A stretch of 64,000 bases of DNA. Origin: Natronorubrum tibetense GA33. GTDB taxonomy: Archaea; Halobacteriota; Halobacteria; Halobacteriales; Natrialbaceae. Where the stretch lies: positions 1,123,133 to 1,187,132 of the forward strand of contig NZ_KB913017.1 of NCBI RefSeq assembly GCF_000383975.1, in the 5' to 3' direction. The position numbers and the translations under genes were made by a program. A model generated the notes under the pieces. That model ran no database searches and was not told the DNA's origin. It saw only the letters and a program-made list of their open reading frames with translations. Shown here in pieces: positions 8,198 through 16,420 of the stretch (positions are counted from its first letter, which is position 1; each line of letters begins with the position of its first letter).

Positions 8198-9010
8198 ATG
8201 GAATCCAATGCTCCACCGACCAGCCAGCCGACGGCCGTCGAGATCAGCCACGACGGACGTATCGGTCGTATCACGCTCTCTCGTCCGGACGCGATGAACA
8301 CGTTCAGTACGGAACTCGCACAGGGACTCGACGAGGCGCTCCGCTCGCTCGATGACGCGTCCGACGTGCGAGCGATCGTCGTCGACGGTGCAGGCGAGAC
8401 CTTTTCGGCCGGTATCGATCTCTCCGAGTACCGCGATCACGACACCGAAGCGGAATATGAGGAATGGGTGACGCTGATGGAAGAACCGTTCCACACCGTG
8501 ACCGAGATGCAGACTCCCGTGATCGCCGCCGCGCACGGCCACGCAGCGGCCAACGGGATCGGTCTGGTCGCCGCCTGCGATCTGGCCGTCGCCGCCGAGG
8601 GGACCAAGTTCGGAGCGACGGCTCCAAAAGTCGGCCTGTTCTGTATGGGACCGGCCGTACCGCTGATGGAGTCGCTCACCAGAAAGCGGTGTCTCGAGTT
8701 GCTTTTGACCGGCGACCTGATCGACGCCGAGACCGCACTCGAGTGGGGGCTGCTCAACCGCGTCGCGCCCGACGGGGAACACGTGACGGCGGCGATGGAA
8801 CTCGCCGAGACCGTGGCATCGAAGAGTCCGACGGCGATCGGGATGGGGAAGACGGCGTTCTACGAGATGGTCGACCGGGACTACGGGGAAGCGCTCGACT
8901 ACTCGAACGCGCGGTTCGCGGAGCTCTGTGCGACGGACGACGCGCGAGACGGTATCGAAGCCTTCCTGCAGGGTGAGCCGCTCTCCGCCGACGAGTGGCC
9001 CGAGGGATAA
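8198..9010 (+). CDS. Enoyl-CoA hydratase/isomerase (crotonase) family protein
   Basis: A 270-residue crotonase-fold protein. The first oxyanion-hole segment is GETFSAGIDLSEY. The second is AAAHGHAAANGIGLVAACDLAVA, followed by TKFGATAPKVGLFCMGP. In active hydratases the second segment carries a catalytic Glu (CEL) and the next another (PEI). Both positions look replaced here (Gly/Leu and Ala/Pro). This matches the ECHDC3-like branch, whose reaction is unclear. ATG 8198 was chosen because upstream codons run into the palindrome at 8072-8167. No fatty-acid oxidation genes are adjacent. Confidence 0.8.
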   Translation: MESNAPPTSQPTAVEISHDGRIGRITLSRPDAMNTFSTELAQGLDEALRSLDDASDVRAIVVDGAGETFSAGIDLSEYRDHDTEAEYEEWVTLMEEPFHTVTEMQTPVIAAAHGHAAANGIGLVAACDLAVAAEGTKFGATAPKVGLFCMGPAVPLMESLTRKRCLELLLTGDLIDAETALEWGLLNRVAPDGEHVTAAMELAETVASKSPTAIGMGKTAFYEMVDRDYGEALDYSNARFAELCATDDARDGIEAFLQGEPLSADEWPEG

Positions 9011-9037
9011 CGGCGGCAGTCTGCGGGCAATCCCCAT

Positions 9038-9290
9038 TCAGACGGGGAAAAAGGGACGCCCCGACGCCCGCGCGGTGGCGAGTTGCGCTCGATCAGACGT
9101 TTCCGGCTCGACCGCCACGTCTTCGAACAGCGGCTGGAGCTCCGCGTGGAGTTGCCCCTTCAGGTTCTCGACCTCGCCCCCGTCAGTACGCTAGACGAAT
9201 TCGTCGCGATCGTAGCCGGCGACGTTGTGGTCGGCGCGCTCGAGGATTCGCCTGTCAAAATCAACGGGAGATGGGACCGAAACGCGGGTT
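9038..9290 (-). pseudogene. Unidentified gene remnant with an in-frame TAG
   Basis: This fills the 327-base gap between the crotonase and amidase genes. One minus-strand frame reads VDFDRRILERADHNVAGYDR, then DEFV, then TAG (9191-9193), then RTDGGEVENLKGQLHAELQP and on to TGA at 9038. Both parts have protein-like acidic composition and haloarchaeal codon choice, which suggests the C-terminal end of a decayed gene. I do not recognise the family. No start codon or upstream domain survives, because the region upstream is the amidase gene on the other strand. Confidence 0.4.
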
Positions 9291-9337
9291 CCAGCGACAG
9301 TAGTCTTATTCAGGGCGGCGCCGTAGTTTGGTATGGC

Positions 9338-10654
9338 ATGACACAACAAGAGGGACGAGAGGCCCAACAGAAACTGTTCGTGGATCAGTACACACTTGGA
9401 CTGATCGGTCCGGACCAGGAGTGGGCGGGAACCGTCGCGGACGGCGGGACGATCGAGACGTACACGCCGCCGGGCTGCTGGGGCCCGATGGTAACGCCCG
9501 AGTTCCGCGGCGGCCACGAGGTCACCCGACCGATTCGCGTCGAGGGGGCGTCAGTCGGAGACGCGGTCGCGCTCCACATTCGGGATGTCGAGGTGACGAG
9601 CATGGCGACGAGCACGGGGTCGATGGCCGAACGGGAGGACGCCTTCGGAGATGACCCGTTCGTCGACCACCGCTGTCCGGAGTGTGGCACCGAGTGGCCC
9701 GAGACCATCGTCGAGGGAACCGGCGAGGAGTCGATCAAATGTGTGGAGTGCGGTGCGAACGCCTCCTCCTTTGGCTTCGAGTACGGCTACACCGTCGCGT
9801 TCGACGACGATCGAACGGTGGGGATCACGCTCGACGAGGACGGCGCACACGAACTCGCAAAAGACGCCGCCGAGGTGATGGACATTCCCGAGAACTCCCG
9901 CCAGCATCCCATCCTCTTGTACGAACCCGACGAGATGCCCGGGACCCTTGGACGGCTTCGACCGTTCATCGGCAACGTCGGCACTACGCCGCCGGTTACG
10001 ATGCCCGACTCGCACAACGCGGGCGACTTCGGCCAGTTCCTCATCGGAGCCGAACACGACTACGGCGTCGAGACCGAAGCCGACCTCGAGGATCGAACCG
10101 ACGGCCACATGGACATCCCGCAGGTCCGACCCGGCGCAACGCTGATCTGTCCCGTCAAGATCGACGGGGCCGGCGTCTACGTCGGCGACCTCCACGCGAA
10201 TCAGGGCGACGGCGAACTCTCCCTGCACACGACCGACGTCAGCGGGACGGTTACGATGGACGTCGAGGTCATTGAGGGCCTCGAACTCGACGGCCCCCTC
10301 CTCTTGCCGCCCGAAGAGGACCTCCCGTTCATCAGCAAACCCTACAGCGACGAAGAGCGCGAGGCAGGCCGCGAACTCGGCGCACAGCACGGCGTCGACG
10401 TTGAGGACGATATGGGGCCGATCCAGGTGATCGGCTCCGGCGCGACGGTCAACGACGCCACGCAGAACGCCTTCGACCGGGCCACCGACCTCCTCGAGAT
10501 GAGCGAGGGCGAGGTCCGTTCGCGGTGTACGTTCACCGGCGGCGTCCAGATCGGGCGGCTCCCCGGCGTCGTGCAACTCGACCTGCTCGCGCCGATGGAT
10601 GTGCTCGAGGATCGGGGTATCGACCATCTGGTACGTGAGCAGTACGGGCTGTAG
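9338..10654 (+). CDS. fmdA: Acetamidase/formamidase family amidohydrolase
   Basis: A 438-residue FmdA/AmdA-type enzyme, which hydrolyses short aliphatic amides to the acid and ammonia. Recognisable segments are TYTPPGCWGPMVTPEFRGGH, the DAVALHIRDVEV strand, RPFIGNVGTTP, the RPGATLICPVKIDGAGVYVGD core, and DLHANQGDGE with its conserved His and Asp. A cysteine-rich insert with two CxxC pairs (CPECG and CVECG, roughly residues 110-150) looks like a zinc ribbon embedded in the fold. ATG 9338 gives a start close to the domain; the open frame upstream to 9083 has no coding character. Confidence 0.88.
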   Translation: MTQQEGREAQQKLFVDQYTLGLIGPDQEWAGTVADGGTIETYTPPGCWGPMVTPEFRGGHEVTRPIRVEGASVGDAVALHIRDVEVTSMATSTGSMAEREDAFGDDPFVDHRCPECGTEWPETIVEGTGEESIKCVECGANASSFGFEYGYTVAFDDDRTVGITLDEDGAHELAKDAAEVMDIPENSRQHPILLYEPDEMPGTLGRLRPFIGNVGTTPPVTMPDSHNAGDFGQFLIGAEHDYGVETEADLEDRTDGHMDIPQVRPGATLICPVKIDGAGVYVGDLHANQGDGELSLHTTDVSGTVTMDVEVIEGLELDGPLLLPPEEDLPFISKPYSDEEREAGRELGAQHGVDVEDDMGPIQVIGSGATVNDATQNAFDRATDLLEMSEGEVRSRCTFTGGVQIGRLPGVVQLDLLAPMDVLEDRGIDHLVREQYGL

Positions 10655-10683
10655 AGCCAGATCGATAGACCGGCTCGTCTCAC

Positions 10684-11065
10684 TGCGGTGGCGCGGGCTG
10701 TACCACGGCGAGCGATCAGCGAGACGTGGGTCGAAGTCGTGCGAGGTCCTCGCGAGTAGTGCGGGACCAAAGGTCCCGCAGACTCTTCGAACGGGCGCTA
10801 CGAGGCGGTTGCACCGCCTCGAGTTCGCGGCGCGTAGCGCCGCGCACGGCCCGTGAGCAAATATTACGAGCGACTGCGTGGAAGACGCGAAGCGTCTTCC
10901 TGTGGATGTGCGAGCGACCAACGGGAACGAGCGTTAGCGCGGAACCAGCGGTTCCGCGAACCATCCACACGGCGCCTCGCGCCGTGCGGAGAAATCGGTT
11001 GGGGAGGGCGTGGCCCGCCTAGCTGCCAGTACGAGCAGAACGCTCGTTTCGTTCGACTCTGCTGT
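10684..11065. repeat. Haloarchaeal intergenic repeat with six consecutive triloop hairpins
   Basis: This fills most of the 448-base gene-free stretch 10655-11102. Six stem-loops each have a three-base loop: 10760-10780, 10802-10820, 10826-10844, 10880-10900, 10938-10958 and 10968-10986, with stems of 8-9 pairs. The start (tgcggtggcgcgggct), the stem ggaagacgc/gcgtcttcc and the later ggttggggagggcgtgg match the element at 53865-54085, so this is a dispersed repeat. No protein-coding frame is convincing. Confidence 0.75.
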
Positions 11066-11102
11066 TCGAGAGACGTAACGGTCGAGATCGAACAGCCGTT
11101 CA

Positions 11103-11372
11103 TTATTTTTGAGAGCCACCCTGAACGGCCGGCACCAGCGCCAGCGACGCGTCGTCCGAAACCGGCTCCTCGAGCCGCGCGCGCTCGCCGTCGACCGAGA
11201 CCCTGACGCTCGGTCGCAGTTCGGTACCGTCGTCGTAGAGGTACTGCACCGCTCGCGGATACGCGTTTGCGAACTCGTCGATCGCATCTACAACGGTGTC
11301 ACCATCAAACTCGAGCGACACCGTCTTCTCTCCGGTCGCGCTTCGCAACGGCCCATACACCGTGATCTCCAT
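11103..11372 (-). CDS. MoaD/SAMP-like ubiquitin-fold protein with a post-GG tail
   Basis: An 89-residue beta-grasp protein of the MoaD/ThiS/SAMP type. It begins MEITVYGPLRSATGEKTVSL and ends LALVPAVQGG followed by Ser-Gln-Lys. The double glycine is the residue pair that is adenylated and thiolated or conjugated in this family, but only when it is C-terminal. Here three residues follow it, so it would need trimming or may not be activated. In haloarchaea these proteins serve molybdopterin synthesis, tRNA thiolation or protein tagging. Its gene stands alone, with no moaE or E1 gene nearby. Confidence 0.85.
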   Translation of the reverse strand: MEITVYGPLRSATGEKTVSLEFDGDTVVDAIDEFANAYPRAVQYLYDDGTELRPSVRVSVDGERARLEEPVSDDASLALVPAVQGGSQK

Positions 11373-11521
11373 GCTCGTACGCGAGACTGGTTCCGAAGGA
11401 TCATAACGTCGATCCCCGATTCGGTCCGGCCCGACGCCGTTCGATTCGGATGAACGGAAACACGCCTCGAGAGAGGATCTCCTCGAAGAGGAACCCACCC
11501 GCAAAAAAACGAGAGCTAACT

Positions 11522-11734
11522 TCAGTCGTCGCTCGGCTCGGCACTCGGCGTTGCCGACGACGTGCTCGTGGCGCTCAACTGGTCGGCCCACGAGTCGGAG
11601 ACGAGTGGTGCAACGGCGAAGAAGACCATCGAACAGACGATCACGGCGAGCATGACGCTCGCGACGATCGCGATACCGTACGTTGGGTCAAACGGGACGA
11701 TGCTCGTGACGATTCCACTGGCAGCGAGGGACAT
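11522..11734 (-). CDS. Small single-span membrane protein
   Basis: A 70-residue protein. Residues about 18-45 (YGIAIVASVMLAVIVCSMVF and on) form one strong membrane helix. A short external stretch and a Ser/Thr/Ala-rich acidic tail follow. No known domain is recognised. ATG 11734 is the only reasonable start. The Ser/Thr-rich tail is typical of haloarchaeal surface-facing tails. The function is unknown. It lies downstream of the ubiquitin-like gene's promoter side, with no shared operon evident. Confidence 0.6.
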   Translation of the reverse strand: MSLAASGIVTSIVPFDPTYGIAIVASVMLAVIVCSMVFFAVAPLVSDSWADQLSATSTSSATPSAEPSDD

Positions 11735-11996
11735 CGGTACTCGAGCGTATGGTATTGGGCCAGTCGATATGAGGATTACCTTTCAGACATGGGATGAGAA
11801 TGGGTAGCGAACGACACAGTTAGGGGATAAAACCGACCGACTCCGCACCAACACAGCGTCGAGTCAACGAGACCCCCGTCGTGACAGCGCGTGGAGTGAA
11901 CGTTGGCAGGGACGGCGAAAGTCACAGGTCGAAACCGCCGAATCGAGTCGAGACGAGCCGGGTGACCAAATCGGGACGAAGGGAAAAGCTCCGCCG

Positions 11997-13016
11997 CTAC
12001 AGCCGCTGGACGGCACCGATCGCACTCGAAAGCGGCGGCGCGTCGAACAGCTCCTGGCCGGTGTAGGCGTTCGCGCCGGCACAGTAGAGATCCCGCGCCG
12101 TCTCGAGGACGCCCTCCTCGAGGGATTCGGGTGACTCGTCACAGAGGGACTTCCAATCCGCGACGTCCTCCTGCTTCGCTTCGGCTTTCGCGGCCTCGAC
12201 GGCCTGAACCCACTCGGGCTGGGTGCGCTTGTGATGCTGGCGGAGGACCTCCTTCGAAAGCTGGGTGCCCTCGTAGCTGAAGCGGTTCTCGTCGAACGTG
12301 CCGACGACGTCCGCGACGCGGATCTCGCCCTGGTAGTACAGACACTCGATCTTGCCGTCTTCGTGGACCAGCCCGGCCGACTCGGCCTGCTCGGTGACGA
12401 TCCGGTTGACCTCGCGAGCGACGGACTCGAGGGCCTCGATATCGGCCCGTCCGGCGATGGTATCAGCCTCCTCGCGACCGAGTTGCCGGTCGCCCTCCTC
12501 GTACTTCGTCGTGAATTCGACGATCGGCTCTGCGAGGTCGACGGCCTCCTCGGGCCAGCTCTCGAACTCGAGACTGTGGTCCGCGGGATTGGTCCGCCGA
12601 CGGAGGCTCGAGCCGACCGGCACGCGATTGCGGAAGACGACCTCGAGCGGGATTAGGTAATTCTCGCCGGCCGCGTCGTGGTAGTGGTCGTAGTCGTACT
12701 CCCGACCCTCGTTGGGCAGGTCGGGTACCTGCGTGAGATCGATGGCCATCTCCCACGGCGGGCGCGACGACTCGGCGAGGGGGATGACCTCACCGTCTTC
12801 GACAACACCGCGGTAATGGGTCGGGACGCCCTCGGACTCGAGCAGTTCGAAGTTGAACGCGCCCATCGCACAGAGGCTCGCGCCCTTCTCGGGGATCTGG
12901 TCGGGCATCTGTCCCCAGTCGAACACTGAGTAAGCGTCGGTGAAGACGAACGAGCCTTCGCCGAGTTCCTCGTTGGTTGCCGCCTCTTCGATGCGGAACT
13001 CTTTGACACTCGTCAT
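11997..13016 (-). CDS. purC: Phosphoribosylaminoimidazole-succinocarboxamide synthase
   Basis: A 339-residue SAICAR synthase, which joins CAIR and aspartate with ATP in purine synthesis. Recognisable segments are EGSFVFTDAYSVFDWGQMPD (the nucleotide-binding start), KGASLCAMGAFNFELLE, the CAIR-binding segment PLEVVFRNRVPVGSSLRRR, and KIECLYYQGEIRVADVVGTFDENRF. The archaeal form is longer than the bacterial form of about 240 residues, as seen here. ATG 13016 was chosen over 13025 because the family starts at MTSVKEF. It shares the purine/one-carbon theme with purU at 6659. Confidence 0.93.
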   Translation of the reverse strand: MTSVKEFRIEEAATNEELGEGSFVFTDAYSVFDWGQMPDQIPEKGASLCAMGAFNFELLESEGVPTHYRGVVEDGEVIPLAESSRPPWEMAIDLTQVPDLPNEGREYDYDHYHDAAGENYLIPLEVVFRNRVPVGSSLRRRTNPADHSLEFESWPEEAVDLAEPIVEFTTKYEEGDRQLGREEADTIAGRADIEALESVAREVNRIVTEQAESAGLVHEDGKIECLYYQGEIRVADVVGTFDENRFSYEGTQLSKEVLRQHHKRTQPEWVQAVEAAKAEAKQEDVADWKSLCDESPESLEEGVLETARDLYCAGANAYTGQELFDAPPLSSAIGAVQRL

Positions 13017-13127
13017 ACGAGACACCTCAGGACGTAGCCGCCGCCGCGGTTCATACCCCAGTTGCCGTGGCCGGACCCTAAGAAGGTTTCAGTATCCGGT
13101 GGCACCTCGAGTCCACCGAAATTCGCC

Positions 13128-13298
13128 TCACGATCCGCTGAATTGGCGTCGCTCGGCGAGCGAGACGCCGACGATCACCGACGCGGCGACGAGTAGGATG
13201 CCGACGATGACGAGGATCGCGGCGTCGACCGACACCTCGTCGATACCGACGCCCAACAACGCCGGGCTGATCGCTCGATTGGTCGAATCGCTCCACAA
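13128..13298 (-). CDS. Possible small membrane protein (TTG start uncertain)
   Basis: The minus frame ending at 13128 encodes one good transmembrane helix, AAILVIVGILLVAASVIVGV, followed by SLAERRQFSGS. No ATG lies close; a TTG at 13298 would give 56 residues, and the open frame reaches further upstream. Haloarchaeal codon bias in the helix region supports coding. It sits in the 321-base space between the divergent purC and cofH, and its promoter would overlap that of cofH. Function unknown. Confidence 0.4.
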   Translation of the reverse strand: MWSDSTNRAISPALLGVGIDEVSVDAAILVIVGILLVAASVIVGVSLAERRQFSGS

Positions 13299-13337
13299 TC
13301 CACACGCTTTTCTCGCTGTACTGGTATTGATACGCCG

Positions 13338-14720
13338 ATGGAGCGACCGGTGACGGAGGCAGACCTCGTGTTCGAGCACGTTCCCGAGACCGACCAGTCG
13401 TTCGAGAACGCACTCGAGAAATCACGCGCCGGCGACCGACTGACGGTCGACGACGCCATCGAGTTACTCACGACGGGAACGGACATCGAAGGCATCGATC
13501 GGACGCGCAAGGAGCGGGTGCTCGAGGCGGCCGACCGACGGCGCGCCGAGGTCGTCGGCGACGAGGTTACCTTCGTCGCGAATATTAACAACAACGTCAC
13601 GACGGCCTGCAACGTGGGCTGTCTGTTCTGTAACTTCAAGGACGCGGCACACACCTTCGAACGGGACAGCGAGGTCGAAACGGCGGGCTTTACGAAGACG
13701 CCCGGCGAATCGCGCGAAATCGTCGCGGATGCCGTCGAACGTGGCGTCTACGAGGTCACCTCCGTCTCCGGTCTCCACCCCGCGTTCACACTCGACGAGG
13801 AACACCGCGAAATCCTCGAGGCCCACCCCGAGCCGAAAGAAGTCAACTACAAGCCGCCCGAACGATACGCGACCGATCCCGGCACCTACGCCGAGCAGAT
13901 GGAGGCGATGAGCGTCGACGACGTCCACGTCCACTCGATGACGCCCGAAGAGGGCTACCACGCCCGACGGGGTACCGACTGGTCCTACGAGGAGGTCTAC
14001 GGCCGTCTCAAAGATGCCGGACTCGACACGGTTCCCGGCACAGCCGCCGAAATTCTCGTCGACGAGGTCCGGGACGTCATCTGTCCCGGCAAGATCGGGA
14101 CTGACGACTGGCTCGAGGCGATGGAGGCCGCCGCGAACGTCGGCCTCGGACTCACTGCGACGATCATGTACGGCCACGTCGACAACGAGGCCCACCGCGC
14201 GATGCACCTGAAACGGGTTCGCGACCTCCAAGAGCGCGTCGACGGCGCAATCACGGAGTTCGTGCCGCTTTCGTTCGTCCACCAGAACACGCCCCTGTTC
14301 GAACACGACGTCGTCTCCGGCGGGGCGAGCATCGACGAGGACGAACTCATGATCGCCGTCGCCCGCCTCTTCCTCGACAATATCGACCACGTCCAGTCGT
14401 CGTGGGTCAAGTACGGCGACGAACAGGGGCTGAAGATGCTCTCCTGTGGCGCCGACGACTACATGGGGACGATCCTCTCGGAAGAGATCACGACCCGCGC
14501 CGGCGGCGAACACGGCGAGTTCCGTTCGTTCGAGGATTACGTCGAAATGATCACCTCGATCGGCCGCGTTCCGGTCGAGCGCTCGACCGACTACGAGACG
14601 CGCCGCGTCATCGATCCCGACGATCCGCCGTTCGGTCCGCAACTCGGCCCGAAAGCCGACGGGACGCCGCTGCTCGACGCGGACGAGCGCGCGGAGCGAA
14701 CGGTGCCGGCCGACGACTGA
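13338..14720 (+). CDS. cofH: FO synthase subunit CofH (radical SAM)
   Basis: A 460-residue radical SAM enzyme. With CofG it makes 7,8-didemethyl-8-hydroxy-5-deazariboflavin (FO), the chromophore of coenzyme F420, from tyrosine and a ribityl-uracil. The [4Fe-4S] site is C91-x3-C95-x2-C98 in CNVGCLFC. The segments VTSVSGLHPAF, DTVPGTAAEILVDEVRDVICPGK and GLTATIMYGH are typical of CofH/MqnC-type enzymes. The short N-terminal extension and acidic C-terminus fit haloarchaeal versions. CofG (17343) and CofC (18605) lie nearby but on the other strand. Confidence 0.93.
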   Translation: MERPVTEADLVFEHVPETDQSFENALEKSRAGDRLTVDDAIELLTTGTDIEGIDRTRKERVLEAADRRRAEVVGDEVTFVANINNNVTTACNVGCLFCNFKDAAHTFERDSEVETAGFTKTPGESREIVADAVERGVYEVTSVSGLHPAFTLDEEHREILEAHPEPKEVNYKPPERYATDPGTYAEQMEAMSVDDVHVHSMTPEEGYHARRGTDWSYEEVYGRLKDAGLDTVPGTAAEILVDEVRDVICPGKIGTDDWLEAMEAAANVGLGLTATIMYGHVDNEAHRAMHLKRVRDLQERVDGAITEFVPLSFVHQNTPLFEHDVVSGGASIDEDELMIAVARLFLDNIDHVQSSWVKYGDEQGLKMLSCGADDYMGTILSEEITTRAGGEHGEFRSFEDYVEMITSIGRVPVERSTDYETRRVIDPDDPPFGPQLGPKADGTPLLDADERAERTVPADD

Positions 14721-14783
14721 CGGGCGAAGTCGAACGACAAATCGGGGGACGGGTTTTTGCGGATTCCGGTCGTAGATGAGGGT

Positions 14784-15056
14784 GTGAACCACCTCGTACC
14801 GCTCGACGACGGGAACTGGCGGCTGCCGAACCACGCCCACGTCGTCGTCTACGACCGCGAGCCGAGAGACGGCGGCCTGCTGACGATTTACGACTGCGGA
14901 GCCGCCCAGAAACCGCCGAAAGCCCAGTTGCTCGGTACCCTCGAGTCGATCGACGCCAGCGCCGAGGTCGAGTCGACGCCGACGGGCCAGGTCGTGACGC
15001 TGCACGAGTCGGCGACGCTCACTGAGACCGGTTCGAAGCGGTTCCACATTCGATAG
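14784..15056 (+). CDS. Small conserved protein of unknown function
   Basis: A compact 90-residue protein, probably beta-rich: LVPLDDGNWRLPNHAHVVVY, then a Gly-rich turn (PRDGGLLTIYDCGAAQKPP) and a C-terminal strand pair. No membrane segment, signal peptide or catalytic motif is seen, and I do not recognise the family. The start is uncertain: GTG 14784 fits the conserved-looking beginning, while an in-frame TTG at 14757 would add nine residues. It follows cofH by 63 bases on the same strand and may be co-transcribed, but a role in F420 synthesis is only a guess. Confidence 0.6.
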   Translation: MNHLVPLDDGNWRLPNHAHVVVYDREPRDGGLLTIYDCGAAQKPPKAQLLGTLESIDASAEVESTPTGQVVTLHESATLTETGSKRFHIR

Positions 15057-15132
15057 CAGTAGATAGTAGTGTGGTTTCTTTATTCAGTACCTCACCTGAA
15101 ACTGGAACCAGGAGTTCGATCACTACACGTGC

Positions 15133-15348
15133 TTACTGTTCGATTGAGAGTGACTCTTCAATATGCAAAATAGCTGTGAGAATTTTATATAGTACTCTAA
15201 TAACTATTAACAGAAGTGTCACTATAAGGGCAAGTAGTAATTCTCCGAGAATGTATCCATAAAAGAGAACAGCAGCGAAAACCACCACTCCAACGATTAT
15301 CAACAAATCATGTTTTAAATCAGGTTCCCAATTGTTTGTCTCTGTCAT
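15133..15348 (-). CDS. Small AT-rich membrane protein
   Basis: A 71-residue protein with two closely spaced hydrophobic helices (LLIIVGVVVFAAVLFYGYI, then GELLLALIVTLLLIVIRVLY) and short charged ends. The DNA is markedly AT-rich compared with its neighbours and uses codons such as ATA and TTA that are rare here. That suggests recent acquisition, or a gene kept under a different base regime. It resembles the small membrane protein at 22737 in size and composition, but not clearly in sequence. Function unknown. Confidence 0.6.
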   Translation of the reverse strand: MTETNNWEPDLKHDLLIIVGVVVFAAVLFYGYILGELLLALIVTLLLIVIRVLYKILTAILHIEESLSIEQ

Positions 15349-15612
15349 AATTCACATTTTAATTGTAAACTCAAATACTTTTCTCAATCTCAATGTTGAG
15401 GACTGTATTCCCTGTCAGAGTTATTCGGGATGTTCATCACCTATACTGAACGCGATTTCACGAACCATTCTGAATAAAGAAATCGTACTACGACTGATAG
15501 TCCGAACGAATCGGAAGATCGGCTCAGGCCCGGTCGGTGACCCGTTCCACTCGAGGCGGCAGCCCGGTACCGCGGAGCGATGCTTTATCATGGTTCTCGG
15601 AAACGTGTGCGT

Positions 15613-16371
15613 ATGCGACTCGAAGGCAAGACAGCATTTATCACGGGATCCGGATCCGGACTGGGCCGCGAAGCCGCGCACCTGTTCGCCGAGGAGGGTG
15701 CGACGGTCGTCGGTGCCGATATCAACCTCGAGGGCGCTGAGGAGACGATCGGACGCGTCGAAGCGGCGGGCCAGGCGGGAACCGCACTCGAACTCGACGT
15801 TACCGACGCGGACGCGGTCCACGCGGCTATCGACGAGACGGTCGCGGAGTACGGCCTCGATATCGTGCTCAACAACGCGGGGGTCAGCCACCAGCGCGCG
15901 AACGTCGAGGATATCGACGAGGACGAGCGCGACCGAATCATCGACGTCAACGTCAAGGGCGTCTGGAACGGCTGTCACGCCGCCATCCCCCACTTCAAGG
16001 AGCAGGGGTCGGGAGCGATCGTCAACACGGCGTCGCTCGCGGGCGTCATCGGCGCGCCACAGCTCGGGGCCTACTCGCTGACCAAAGGGGCCGTCGTCAA
16101 CTTCACGCGCACGGTCGCCGCGGAGGTCGGTCCCCACGGCGTGCGCGCGAACGCGGTCTGTCCGGGCGTGACGGATACGGCGATGCCTCGAGAGAATCGC
16201 ACCGAGGAGGAGTGGGAAGCGACCAAGGCGGAGATGTCGAAGTACTACCCGCTGAAGCGACTCGGTCGGCCGGAGGACGTCGCCAACGCGATGTTGTTCC
16301 TGGCGAGCGACGAGGCCGACTGGATCACCGGGCAGGCGCTCGTCGTCGACGGCGGCTTCTCCTGTACCTGA
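15613..16371 (+). CDS. Short-chain dehydrogenase/reductase (SDR)
   Basis: A 252-residue classical SDR, an NAD(P)(H)-dependent oxidoreductase. The cofactor loop TGSGSGLG is at residues 11-18, the NNAG motif near 86, and the active site NTASLAG...AYSLTK carries the YxxxK pair near residues 153-157. The C-terminus WITGQALVVDGGFSCT is typical. The sequence resembles the FabG/3-hydroxyacyl or glucose dehydrogenase group, but the substrate cannot be decided. ATG 15613 is chosen because MRLEGKTAFITG begins the fold. The next gene starts 49 bases later and may share its transcript. Confidence 0.88.
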   Translation: MRLEGKTAFITGSGSGLGREAAHLFAEEGATVVGADINLEGAEETIGRVEAAGQAGTALELDVTDADAVHAAIDETVAEYGLDIVLNNAGVSHQRANVEDIDEDERDRIIDVNVKGVWNGCHAAIPHFKEQGSGAIVNTASLAGVIGAPQLGAYSLTKGAVVNFTRTVAAEVGPHGVRANAVCPGVTDTAMPRENRTEEEWEATKAEMSKYYPLKRLGRPEDVANAMLFLASDEADWITGQALVVDGGFSCT

Positions 16372-16420
16372 TCGCCGGGGTAGAGACAGGCGTTTTACCG
16401 CCGGCGACGAAGGGCGATCC

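Noticed and set aside
9551-10921. 456-residue open frame opposite the amidase gene
   Set aside because: Shadow of the amidase gene, extending into the hairpin repeat.
10684-11065. CRISPR array
   Set aside because: The hairpins differ in sequence and spacing and do not form regular repeats with unique spacers.
13464-15047. 527-residue open frame opposite cofH
   Set aside because: It lies on the antisense strand of cofH, is rich in Arg/Val with no domain, and is the usual shadow of a GC-rich gene.
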